Part shown: in pieces, positions 7,446 to 14,535 of the stretch
Layout of the letters: each line of letters opens with the position of its first letter
Numbering within the stretch: the stretch's first letter is position 1
Source: Oscillospiraceae bacterium
GTDB taxonomy: Bacteria > Bacillota > Clostridia > Oscillospirales > Acutalibacteraceae
DNA: 17,061 nt
Direction of reading: 5' to 3'
Assembly (NCBI GenBank): GCA_009779455.1
Contig: WREG01000017.1
Coordinates: forward strand, 1 to 17,061
The notes under the pieces: model-generated
Database searches by the model: none
Told to the model about the DNA's origin: nothing
The model's input: the letters and a program-made list of their open reading frames with translations, nothing else
Translations under genes and position numbers: made by a program

Positions 7446-7645
7446 CCCTGCCATGTACGATAATTACAGCCAATATTAACCCAACGATTAAAAAAAGGGA
7501 GCTCGGCTCCGCTGACGGGTTCGCAGGCCTCCTAACGTCAATCATGCATTGACGCTGGAAGATGGAAGCGCAAAATCACCGGGAGGGCACCCACCTGCTT
7601 TTCGCAGGTTACTATTCGCTGTTTCCGGCACGGCGGGGGTTTTTT
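7446..7645 (+). ncRNA. ssrS: structured RNA candidate with terminal stem and terminator, possibly 6S RNA
   Basis: No credible gene covers this stretch, but it folds. CCCTGCCATG (7446-7455) pairs with CACGGCGGGG (7629-7638) with one wobble and one mismatch, and is extended inward by ACAGC (7466-7470) with GCTGT (7618-7622). Inside are hairpins GGAGC/GCTCC (7498-7510), CGTCAAT/ATTGACG (7536-7554) and ACCTGC/GCAGGT (7593-7609). The closing stem runs into GGGGG then six T, as in an intrinsic terminator. About 195 nt, a closing stem joined to the terminator, and an unpaired AAUAUUAACCCAACGAUU segment fit the general plan of Firmicute 6S RNA, which binds RNA polymerase. No clear promoter is seen upstream. 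The structure is reasonably supported; the 6S name is tentative. Confidence 0.5.
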
Positions 7646-7653
7646 CAATTCAT

Positions 7654-7741
7654 AACACAAGGGGACGGTTCTTCTGTGTTGCATATCTTGACCTATGTTC
7701 TCTGTTTTCTCAAGAACACAGGAGAACCGTCCCCTTGCGAA
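7654..7741. repeat. REP-type long palindrome, copy 1
   Basis: AACACAAGGGGACGGTTCT begins an arm of 27 bases whose reverse complement returns at the other end (AGAACCGTCCCCTTG at 7723-7737), with a loop of about 35 bases. It matches copy 2 at 8083-8170 except for one base in the loop and loss of the last TGTT (here CGAA). The GGGGACGGTTCT core is typical of dispersed palindromes in Clostridia thought to be moved by REP-associated (IS200-like) tyrosine transposases. Confidence 0.75.
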
Positions 7742-7819
7742 ACGCGCCTTTTTCCATTTGCCGCCAATCTCCCATATTGAATTCCCAGCCCTGTATATTG
7801 ATGTATATTTATGCATATC

Positions 7820-8001
7820 AAAGCCTGACGGTTCTTTTTTGCTGTTGGACAACAGGGGAAGGTAAATTTTTATTGACATTTTAAAATAAAAATTGTATAA
7901 TAGGTATTGTAAAATATCAGAATGACGGGATGGATGGAGATGATGCCTATGATTGCGCTTTACAAATAGTTTAAGAATAAAAGTCGGAAAAGCCTGACGG
8001 T
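7820..8001 (+). repeat. 13-base direct repeat AAAGCCTGACGGT with flanking small hairpins
   Basis: AAAGCCTGACGGT occurs at 7820-7832 and again at 7989-8001. After the first copy comes the palindrome CTGTTG-GA-CAACAG (7842-7855); the second is inside the hairpin CGGAAAAGCC...GGGCTTTCCG (7985-8017). The repeats bracket the orphan promoter at 7873-7901. This may be debris of a small element, or two versions of one structured RNA part. Confidence 0.4.
7873..7901 (+). promoter_or_regulatory. orphan perfect sigma-A promoter
   Basis: TTGACA (7873-7878), 17 bases, TATAAT (7896-7901) is a full consensus match. Transcription would start near 7908. No protein gene lies downstream on this strand before the terminator at 8173-8201. 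Confidence 0.7.
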
Positions 8002-8082
8002 CAGCAAGGGCTTTCCGTGAAAATCATTTTATTAAAACTTGACAGTTATGCATTTATGTTCTGCTTATTAATGTTATTGAAT

Positions 8083-8170
8083 AACACAAGGGGACGGTTC
8101 TTCTGTGTTGCATATTTTGACCTATGTTCTCTGTTTTCTCAAGAACACAGGAGAACCGTCCCCTTGTGTT
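8083..8170. repeat. REP-type long palindrome, copy 2 (complete)
   Basis: The 88-bp unit begins AACACAAGGGGACGGTTCT and ends with its near-perfect reverse complement. The arms are 27 bases with a single mismatch (TTCT against CTCC). It differs from copy 1 (7654-7741) by one loop base plus the last three to four bases. The two copies lie in the same orientation about 430 bases apart, which suggests recent duplication or two insertions of one active family. Confidence 0.8.
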
Positions 8171-8172
8171 CT

Positions 8173-8201
8173 AAAAGCGGCTTAACCAAAGCCGCTTTTT
8201 T
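8173..8201. terminator. intrinsic terminator downstream of mgtA, probably bidirectional
   Basis: AAAAGCGGCTT (8173-8183) pairs with AAGCCGCTTTT (8189-8199), followed by T on the plus strand. On the minus strand it lies about 30 bases after the mgtA stop and ends in a T-run there as well. Confidence 0.75.
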
Positions 8202-8227
8202 AACATTTTACATTTTAAATCTTACAT

Positions 8228-10915
8228 TTACAGAAGCTCCCCATACCTCCGTATAAATATCTTCTTCAACAGCGTCGTCAAAACCATATAACACGCGATC
8301 GTCGCTATGAGGTACGGGAAATAGACCAGGGGCAGATGGGCCATTTTCAGCATCCTCCCCGCGAAGGTAAACGGCAGGACCGTCCCGACCGCTATTCCCG
8401 CCGAGGTCAGCAGTGTCAGCTGCCACGACGCCCGGCTTCTGATAAACGGCATTTTCGGGGTTCTTATCAAATGGATTATAAGCGTCTGCGACCATAGGGA
8501 CTCCACAAACCAGCCCGCGTGGAAAAGCATTATAAACAGCGCCTGCCCGCCTTCGTTCAGGGTATTGAACGCTCCGCCCGCGACCATGGGGCAGATTATG
8601 AAGAACATCAGCGCGTATGTCGTGATGTCGAAAACGGAGCTTGACGGCCCGAGCCACAGCATAAATTTGGTTATAGACGACGAGTCCCATTTTCGCGGTT
8701 TCCTCAAATATTCCATGTCAACGTTGTCCCACGGGACTGTCAGGCATGAAATGTCGTAAATTAGGTTCAACGCCAATATTTGTATCGGGAGCATGGGCAG
8801 GAACGGGAGGAAAATGCTCGCAGCGAGCACAGAGAACATATTGCCGAAGTTGGAGCTGGCGGTCATTTTGATGTATTTTATTATATTGGCGTATATTTTG
8901 CGGCCCTCTATCATACCCTGTTCGAGTACCATCAGGTCTTTTTCGAGAAGTATTATGTTGGCGGATTCCTTGGCGATATCGACGGCTGTATCGACGGAAA
9001 TCCCCACGTCTGCGGCTTTCATGGCCATAGCGTCGTTTATGCCGTCGCCCATATACCCGACGGTATGCCCGTTTTCGCGGAGCGCTGTGACTACCCTCGC
9101 CTTCTGCTGCGGCGAAAGCTTCGCGAAAACGTCAGTCACTTCAATCGCCTTTTTAAGCGCCCCGTCGTCCATAGCCTCTATATCGGAGCCCAAAAGTATG
9201 TTTTCAACGCTTATTTTGACCTGGCGGCAGACGGATTTCGTCACAGCGTCGTTGTCGCCCGTTAGGACCTTCACGCTGACGCCGTATTCATGCAGTGCGG
9301 CAACCGCTTCCTCCGCGCTCTCCTTTGGCGGGTCGAGGAAGGCAAGGTAGCCTATCAGCACCATATCGCTCTCGTCCGCGACGGAAAACGCGCCCGCCGG
9401 GGAGGGGTTGGTTTTTTGCGCCACGCCCAATACGCGCAGGCCGTCTTTGTTGTATTTGCGGCAGGTCCTCAAAACCTCACGCCTTATCTCGTCGGTTATC
9501 GGCTCGACCATGCCTTCATATTCCACAAAAGAGGAAATTGACAGCATTTCCTCAATCGCGCCTTTTGTTATAAGCTGGGTTTTGCCGTCCGGGGCCGCCA
9601 CGACCACGCTCATGCGCCGCCGGTTGAAATCAAAGGGGATTTCATCAATTTTTGTATGATTCTCCCAAAGCTCCTTGACCTTGTGCTTTTCGGCGTATTC
9701 GATTATGGATACGTCCATCAGGTTTTTAAGGCCCGTCTGGTAATAGCTGTTCAAAAAGGCGTGCCTGAGTACCCTCTCGTCCTCGTTCCCGTGTATGTCG
9801 AGATGGTATTCGAGGATTACCTTATCTTGGGTTATAGTGCCTGTTTTATCCGTGCAAAGAACGTCCATGGCGCCGAAATTCTGTATTGAATTCAAATCCT
9901 TGACTATGACTTTCTTTTTAGACATTGTGACGGCGCCCTTTGCGAGGTTCGACGCCACTATCATCGGGAGCATTTCGGGCGTGAGTCCGACGGCGATGGA
10001 TACGGCGAACATAAACGCGCCAAGCCAGCCGTTTCTGAAGCCGTTCACAAAAAACACAAGGGGGACCATCGCGGCCATGAAGCGGATAAGCACCCACGAT
10101 ACGGAATTTATGCCCTTTTCAAAGCTTGTAGGCTCTTTTTTGACCTGAAGCTGTTTCGCTATGTTGCCGAATACGGTATCGTCGCCCACTGCCAGCGCGA
10201 GGGCGGTGGCCGAGCCTGATATCACGTTGCTGCCCATAAATGCCAGATTGTTCAAATCAAGCGGGTTCAGGGGCTTGCCCGTTATTTCTTTCTCGAATTT
10301 TTCGACGGGTTCGCTCTCCCCCGTCAGAGACGACTGGCTTATAAACAGGTCCTTCGCCTGCAATATGCGGATGTCCGCCGGGATGATGTCCCCCGCCGCC
10401 AAATAAACAACGTCCCCGACAACCAGCTCGTCAAGGGGTATCTCCCGTCTTTCCGACCGCTCCTCCTCTGTGTCCTCGTCCTCGTAAACCCTTTGCACCG
10501 CGACGGTGGTTTCGACCATTTCCGTCAGTTTTTCCGCCGAATGGCGGCTTCTATGCTCCTGCACAAAGCGCAGCACTCCGCCTATCATCACCATTGAAAT
10601 CACTATGGTGAACGCGGCCAGGTCCTCGGTGGCAAGCGAAATCACCGCGATAATGAAAAGCACTATCGAGAACGGGTTTACAAACGCGTCGAACAGGCGC
10701 TTGAATATTGTCGCTTCTTTTTGTCTGGATATGGCGTTCGTGCCGTACATTTCGCGCATATCCTCGATTTTTTCCTCGTCATACCCTTCCGCGGTGTTGT
10801 CATACTGTATAAGCAGCGTCTGCGGGTTTTTAACCGCCGCGTTTAAAAGGCGCTTTTTGACCTTGACGGCACGCGAAGTCACCGCCGGGGCCAGCTTTTG
10901 GGTTTTCTTTGCCAT
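8228..10915 (-). CDS. mgtA: magnesium-translocating P-type ATPase
   Basis: An 895-residue membrane pump of the P3B class that imports Mg2+ using ATP. Visible motifs are the actuator-domain LTGES at 197-201, GLTPEMLP in the fourth membrane segment (310-317), the phosphorylated aspartate in CTDKTGTIT (D356), KGA in the nucleotide domain at 451-453, TGDN at 552-555 and the hinge GDGINDA at 623-629, followed by C-terminal membrane segments including ALNLIYD. The passage HAFLNSYYQTGLKNLMD after the phosphorylation site and the overall length match MgtA/MgtB rather than calcium or sodium pumps. AGGAGG lies 7 bases before ATG 10915. An M-box riboswitch and terminator lie upstream (11168-11392), so the gene should be switched on when Mg2+ is scarce. 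Confidence 0.95.
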   Translation of the reverse strand: MAKKTQKLAPAVTSRAVKVKKRLLNAAVKNPQTLLIQYDNTAEGYDEEKIEDMREMYGTNAISRQKEATIFKRLFDAFVNPFSIVLFIIAVISLATEDLAAFTIVISMVMIGGVLRFVQEHRSRHSAEKLTEMVETTVAVQRVYEDEDTEEERSERREIPLDELVVGDVVYLAAGDIIPADIRILQAKDLFISQSSLTGESEPVEKFEKEITGKPLNPLDLNNLAFMGSNVISGSATALALAVGDDTVFGNIAKQLQVKKEPTSFEKGINSVSWVLIRFMAAMVPLVFFVNGFRNGWLGAFMFAVSIAVGLTPEMLPMIVASNLAKGAVTMSKKKVIVKDLNSIQNFGAMDVLCTDKTGTITQDKVILEYHLDIHGNEDERVLRHAFLNSYYQTGLKNLMDVSIIEYAEKHKVKELWENHTKIDEIPFDFNRRRMSVVVAAPDGKTQLITKGAIEEMLSISSFVEYEGMVEPITDEIRREVLRTCRKYNKDGLRVLGVAQKTNPSPAGAFSVADESDMVLIGYLAFLDPPKESAEEAVAALHEYGVSVKVLTGDNDAVTKSVCRQVKISVENILLGSDIEAMDDGALKKAIEVTDVFAKLSPQQKARVVTALRENGHTVGYMGDGINDAMAMKAADVGISVDTAVDIAKESANIILLEKDLMVLEQGMIEGRKIYANIIKYIKMTASSNFGNMFSVLAASIFLPFLPMLPIQILALNLIYDISCLTVPWDNVDMEYLRKPRKWDSSSITKFMLWLGPSSSVFDITTYALMFFIICPMVAGGAFNTLNEGGQALFIMLFHAGWFVESLWSQTLIIHLIRTPKMPFIRSRASWQLTLLTSAGIAVGTVLPFTFAGRMLKMAHLPLVYFPYLIATIACYMVLTTLLKKIFIRRYGELL

Positions 10916-10939
10916 ATGAATCCCTCCTATATACGCGTA

Positions 10940-11062
10940 TCAGCCCATATAAAAGGTTTCACCTGTTATTTGAAACGGTAAACGGATACCGTCCCGGACC
11001 ATGCGCGTATTCTGTTTCGTTCGTAATAATCGGTACTGCCACCGTCTGTATCCATTAACCAT
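10940..11062 (-). CDS. possible 40-codon leader ORF upstream of mgtA
   Basis: Between the riboswitch terminator and mgtA, ATG 11062 opens 40 codons ending in TGA at 10942-10940, 24 bases before the mgtA start. The peptide begins MVNGYRRWQYRLLRTKQ, is rich in arginine and ends ETFYMG; it has no membrane segment and matches no family known to me. AAAGG lies 8 bases before the ATG, and a closer AGGTG abuts it. Leader peptides that sense Mg2+ during translation are known for enterobacterial mgtA (MgtL), but this one shares no sequence with MgtL and is not proline-rich. It may be a real regulatory peptide or a chance frame. Confidence 0.35.
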   Translation of the reverse strand: MVNGYRRWQYRLLRTKQNTRMVRDGIRLPFQITGETFYMG

Positions 11063-11110
11063 TTCACCTGCCTTTATATTATTTTTATTGTATGCTGTAT
11101 ACTCACGGAC

Positions 11111-11128
11111 GGGCGTGGAAACCCGCCC
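11111..11128. repeat. short GC-rich palindrome, REP-like
   Basis: GGGCGTGG and CCCGCCC form a hairpin with a bulged T and an AAA loop. The minus-strand form GTAGGGGCGGGTTTCCACGC resembles GC-rich palindromes dispersed in clostridial genomes. It lies in the mgtA leader just after the riboswitch terminator, where it would fold in any read-through transcript. Confidence 0.45.
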
Positions 11129-11167
11129 CTACAAATTCTAACCACTAATTACTCACAACTGACCACT

Positions 11168-11199
11168 AAAAAATGCCTGCCGGGATAACCACGGCAGGC
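11168..11199 (-). terminator. riboswitch-controlled intrinsic terminator of the mgtA leader
   Basis: On the minus strand GCCTGCCG (11199-11192) pairs with CGGCAGGC (11182-11175), followed by A and a run of T. It lies about 45 bases after the M-box aptamer and 250 bases before mgtA, the expected place for a transcriptional off-switch formed when Mg2+ is bound. Confidence 0.88.
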
Positions 11200-11244
11200 A
11201 AGATACGCTACAACTCATATACCTTAAAACAAAAGTATACAGCC

Positions 11245-11392
11245 CCCCACCGTTCAAGCTTTAGCATCATAAGGCAATGAAATTGCGTTAGTTTACGCCT
11301 TGATCCGACATAAACTGCTGGCCATCTTACAGTGTCTCCACTGCTCCGCGGCAGCAACCCGTATCCTTATGGTAGCCTCACCTACCGAGTTT
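11245..11392 (-). promoter_or_regulatory. M-box (ykoK leader) magnesium riboswitch
   Basis: The minus strand carries the conserved M-box signature: GGTAGGTGAGGCTACC, ATAAGGATACGGG, TTGCTGCCGC, and at the 3' end ATGCTAAAGCTTGAACGG. Order and spacing match the known class, which folds around several Mg2+ ions and in Firmicutes usually acts by termination. Its position between a consensus promoter and a terminator, upstream of mgtA, agrees. The exact ends are approximate. Confidence 0.93.
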
Positions 11393-11412
11393 ATTCATTT
11401 GTTTCTGTTTAT

Positions 11413-11441
11413 ATTATATACATTTGAAAATAATTTGTCAA
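11413..11441 (-). promoter_or_regulatory. sigma-A promoter of the M-box/mgtA transcript
   Basis: Minus strand TTGACA (11441-11436), 17 bases, TATAAT (11418-11413): a full consensus match. The start should be near 11406, about 15 bases before the M-box. Such strength fits a unit controlled after initiation by the riboswitch. The 124 bases from here to the next gene (11442-11565) show no clear terminator or other feature. Confidence 0.85.
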
Positions 11442-11565
11442 TAGGGCAAGAATAAAAATTTTTGTAGCCGTTAACAAGCTTGTAATAATCTTCTTTTTCA
11501 AGTATCCTCTTTTTACGCTGTACCTCTTTTACGAATTTCACGAATTTAAAGCAATTTTACGCTCA

Positions 11566-13017
11566 TCATTTTTTGATTACCTTCAGCATTTCCGCAAACG
11601 CGTCGGCAATTTGCTGCGCCGCGCCCTTCCCGACGCATACCGTTTCCTCATAGTGTTTGCGGTCGAGCCGATCCTGCCCGTTTTTGAAATAAGGCCTTTT
11701 TTCGTCAAGGAAATAGTCGTTGGGAGGGATGAAATATGCAAGCTCGTCGTCGCCCAGCCCGAACATTATCAAATCTTTGTCCCCGGCAATTTCCAGCAAA
11801 GGAGTTGGGTTTTGGTCGGGGCTGCCGCTTGCGGATTCTTCTTCCGATAAATAACCGCCGTAGGCAAGCTCGGGGAACATCTCGCCCGGCACGGTGAGGA
11901 TGCGTGTGTCGCCTATCGTGAAGTAATTAAGCGAGGTTTTGACGGAAAGGCCGAAGCGGCCCCTGCCCGTGGCGACAGGCCTCGTCGGCACGATTTTCAA
12001 AATGCAGGCCAGGGTCAGCATGGTGTTGTCAACCGTGAGGTATATATCCTGGCTCATTGTGCTGATTTTCGGCTCCAGCTTGCGCTCATCCTTTACGGCC
12101 AGCGCCAGCTCCGCTATGCGATGCCCCGCAAGCTCCGTCGAGTACAGCTGATCGTCCGGTTTTTCTTCATGCGGATAAACAAGCCCGCCGATAAGGCCGT
12201 TTATGAAGATCACCTCGGCGTTGGCCTTCTTATAAATATCCTCGCGGAACCAGTAAACCCAGTCCGCACTCATCAAAGTGTTCCCGCTGCCGAGCATACC
12301 CGGATGGGCCGCATAGTTGACAAGATATGCCTCTTTCCCGCCGTCCTTCGGCACAAAACGGAAACGGGTCAGCGTAGTGGAGTACACCTTCGGCAGGCGG
12401 TAGTCGTCGTGGTAGCCCTCGGGTTCCTCTATCTGCCCGAAGAAAAGGTCGCCGCATTTGCGGTTTATGTACGCGGTTTTGATAGCGTCGCAGATTTTTT
12501 CGCGCATCAGCTCGATAAATTTCTTGTTGCGCCCGGATTTGGGCAATTTGCCCCAAACTCCCATCGTATCCGCCCCGGCGTGGTCGTGGGTGCCGAAGAA
12601 ATGCATCTCGCGGCAGCCGTTTTTCTTCGCCCAATCCGCCATTTGCTCGCGGACGGCGTCGGCGTCATAGCGCAAAAAGCCGACGCAGTCGATGGAAACC
12701 AGTACCAGCGCGCCCTTCCCTGAGTTGTCGTCAATCCAGATCGCGGTGGCGCATTGGGGGTCGTGCACCCCCGTGATGGCTTTCGGTCCCGAATAGCCCG
12801 CGATATAATACCCGCCGTCCGCGATGTCGTCAGGCACTATTTCGCGTTTGGCAATCCCCACCGTGTAATGATCCGATTTGGCCCGGTTTACGGCGTTCCA
12901 CGCGGCCTTAGGCAAAACGGGTGCGGGACGCCTTCCCGCTTTTTTGTTATAATGCTTTGAAACGAGGTTTTCGATGGATTCGACTTTGCTTTCGACATAA
13001 GATAACATTCCTGCCAT
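11566..13017 (-). CDS. cytoplasmic neutral-ceramidase-like hydrolase, second gene of a tandem pair
   Basis: A 483-residue protein without a signal peptide, paralogous to its upstream neighbour along the whole length and more distantly to the secreted protein at 981-2651. Blocks in order are IDDNSGKGALVLVSIDCVG (about 95-113), GTHDHAGADTMG with H144 and H146, RFVPKDGG, VNYAAHPG with H238, SADW, PGE at 377-379, PPNDY at 431-435 and HYEE at 455-458. These correspond to the zinc-site motifs of neutral ceramidase (two histidines, the PGE glutamate, a late tyrosine). At the place where ceramidases have GDVSPN, whose serine is catalytic, this protein reads GGLVYP (277-282). The start follows GGAGG by about 10 bases, four bases after the neighbour's stop. 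A metal hydrolase of unknown substrate is likely. Confidence 0.75.
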   Translation of the reverse strand: MAGMLSYVESKVESIENLVSKHYNKKAGRRPAPVLPKAAWNAVNRAKSDHYTVGIAKREIVPDDIADGGYYIAGYSGPKAITGVHDPQCATAIWIDDNSGKGALVLVSIDCVGFLRYDADAVREQMADWAKKNGCREMHFFGTHDHAGADTMGVWGKLPKSGRNKKFIELMREKICDAIKTAYINRKCGDLFFGQIEEPEGYHDDYRLPKVYSTTLTRFRFVPKDGGKEAYLVNYAAHPGMLGSGNTLMSADWVYWFREDIYKKANAEVIFINGLIGGLVYPHEEKPDDQLYSTELAGHRIAELALAVKDERKLEPKISTMSQDIYLTVDNTMLTLACILKIVPTRPVATGRGRFGLSVKTSLNYFTIGDTRILTVPGEMFPELAYGGYLSEEESASGSPDQNPTPLLEIAGDKDLIMFGLGDDELAYFIPPNDYFLDEKRPYFKNGQDRLDRKHYEETVCVGKGAAQQIADAFAEMLKVIKK

Positions 13018-13021
13018 ACAA

Positions 13022-14467
13022 TTACATCCTCCCTATGATTTTCAAAATTTTTTCAAATGTTTCCGCGATCCTTGCCGCTGTCTGCGGCCCCGCGGAATTG
13101 GTTTCCTCATAGTGTTTTCTTCCGGCCGCGTCATAGGCATGTTCGATAAACGGCTGCTCATCATGCAGCAGATAGTCGTTGGGCGGCACAATATAGCCGA
13201 GTTCGTCGCAGCCCAGACAAAAAACGATCAGTTTTTCGTCATTTGCCAGCTCGCGCAGGGGCTTCGGGCTTAATTCCGGCCCGCCGATTGAGGCGTCGCC
13301 TTCCTGCAGGTAGCCGCCGATCTGCAGCTCCGGGAACAGCTCCCCGGGTATTGTCAGGATATGCACGTCGCCGATTTCCATATAATTCATTTCGGTTTTA
13401 AGCGATATGTTAAGCGGGCCGCTCCCGGTCGCGTAGCGCGGCCTTGGGATGAGATTAAGCAGCCCGCCCATGAAAAACATAATATTCGCCAAATCCACGT
13501 AAAACTCCTGCCGTATCGTATTTATCAAGGGTTTTAGTTCACGCTCATTGTCTATTTTAAGGGCGCATTCGGCAATTTTTTCGCCTGCCCACGTAACGGA
13601 CTTCATAAAATCGTCCTTGTCGATCTCAATAGGCGTAATCATGCCGCCGATGGCGCCGTTGAAGTAAATGACCTTCGCGTTTACAATCGATTCGATTTTT
13701 TTACGCATAAAATGGACGTAGTCCGCGCTTATGGCGCGGTTGCGCTGGTCCATCACTTCGGGATGCGCGGCAAAGTTGACAATCCAGGTCTGCGTCCCGC
13801 CGCCGTCGGGGACAAAGCGGATGCGCGTAAGCGTTCTGCAAAAGACCTCCGGGTAGCGTATATCCTTTTGAATCCCGTCCGCCTCTATATCCCCTGCGTA
13901 AAGCCTGCCGTCTTTGCGGGTATTGTATGCCTGCCATGCCGCCCGGCAGACCGCGCTGTAGAGGCTGTCCATAAACGCTTTGTCGCGCCCGGTTTTAGGC
14001 AGCTTGCCGTACATTCCCATCGTGTCGGGGGCGGCGTGGCTGTGTGTGGACATGATATTGACGGCCCTGCAGCCGGTCCGGCCGCAAAACCCCTCTAACT
14101 TTTTCCGTATCAGCCCCACATCGGGGTTCATCAGGCCTACGCAGTCGAGCGAAACCAGCAGAAGCGCCCCCTTGCCGGAATTGTCGTCAAGGTACGCCGC
14201 GCTCGCGCAGATATCGGCATGGACGCTTTGCGCCGGGCGGTTTGTCCCGTAACCGGCAAGATAGTATGTCTTTGTTCCCACGTCCTTCGGCGTAAACGGC
14301 ACGCGGCCGAAGCCGACGGTAAAATGCGGCCCCGGTTCGCCGCCCCCGTCCCAAACGCCGTCGGGCAACGGGGGGAGCGGCTTCATTTTAGCCTTGCGGC
14401 CCCAGTGGCCGGACGCTATATTTGCCATCCGGGGCAGCTGCCCCATTAAAAAATCTTCAGCGCTCAT
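13022..14467 (-). CDS. cytoplasmic neutral-ceramidase-like hydrolase, first gene of a tandem pair
   Basis: A 481-residue paralogue of the next gene with the same block order: LDDNSGKGALLLVSLDCVG, STHSHAAPDTMG (H142, H144), RFVPDGGG, VNFAAHPE (H235), ISAD, GGMITP (274-279) in place of the GDVSPN catalytic motif, PGE (374-376), PPNDY (428-432) and HYEE (452-455). A hydrophobic stretch at about 326-340 (ANIMFFMGGLLNLIP) may form a buried or membrane-facing patch. The frame is open to 14524, but the -35 box of the promoter lies there, so that start cannot be used. ATG 14467 has GGAGG 8 bases upstream and gives the same length as the neighbour. There is no signal peptide. The two genes form one operon with a four-base gap. 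Function is probably metal-dependent hydrolysis of an amide or ester, substrate unknown. Confidence 0.75.
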   Translation of the reverse strand: MSAEDFLMGQLPRMANIASGHWGRKAKMKPLPPLPDGVWDGGGEPGPHFTVGFGRVPFTPKDVGTKTYYLAGYGTNRPAQSVHADICASAAYLDDNSGKGALLLVSLDCVGLMNPDVGLIRKKLEGFCGRTGCRAVNIMSTHSHAAPDTMGMYGKLPKTGRDKAFMDSLYSAVCRAAWQAYNTRKDGRLYAGDIEADGIQKDIRYPEVFCRTLTRIRFVPDGGGTQTWIVNFAAHPEVMDQRNRAISADYVHFMRKKIESIVNAKVIYFNGAIGGMITPIEIDKDDFMKSVTWAGEKIAECALKIDNERELKPLINTIRQEFYVDLANIMFFMGGLLNLIPRPRYATGSGPLNISLKTEMNYMEIGDVHILTIPGELFPELQIGGYLQEGDASIGGPELSPKPLRELANDEKLIVFCLGCDELGYIVPPNDYLLHDEQPFIEHAYDAAGRKHYEETNSAGPQTAARIAETFEKILKIIGRM

Positions 14468-14495
14468 ATATGCAGCCTCCATTTCAACACGTTCT

Positions 14496-14524
14496 AATAT
14501 ACACCGAAATATATTTTTTGTCAA
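14496..14524 (-). promoter_or_regulatory. sigma-A promoter of the tandem ceramidase-like operon
   Basis: Minus strand TTGACA (14524-14519), 17 bases, TATATT (14501-14496). The start is expected near 14489, giving a leader of about 20 bases with GGAGG. It has the same -35, spacing and -10 as the promoter of the secreted paralogue (2688-2716). Confidence 0.8.
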
Positions 14525-14535
14525 TGCATTTATAC

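Larger units (their letters stand above)
7908..8201 (+). ncRNA. possible small transcript driven by the orphan promoter
   Basis: From the expected start near 7908 the transcript would carry a 15-codon methionine-rich frame at 7922-7969 (GGAG precedes an internal ATG at 7949), then the hairpin 7985-8017, then REP palindrome copy 2, and end at the terminator 8173-8201. It could be a small RNA, a tiny peptide gene or a decayed type I toxin unit. No family was recognised, and the bounds are inferred only from the promoter and terminator. Confidence 0.3.

Noticed and set aside
7538..7884. Overlapping open frames of 72 to 113 codons on both strands
   Set aside because: They run through the structured RNA candidate and the REP palindrome, lack ribosome sites, and have unrelated, low-quality protein sequence.
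7654..8170. CRISPR array or composite insertion sequence
   Set aside because: Only two long palindromic units are present, without regular spacers, and there is no transposase gene between or beside them.
8017..8256. 79-codon plus-strand frame
   Set aside because: It is made largely of REP copy 2 and shares its peptide with the frame over copy 1, so it is a by-product of the repeat.
14468..14524. Longer start for the first tandem ceramidase-like gene
   Set aside because: The frame opening at 14524 lies on the -35 box and before the expected transcription start; GGAGG fits ATG 14467.
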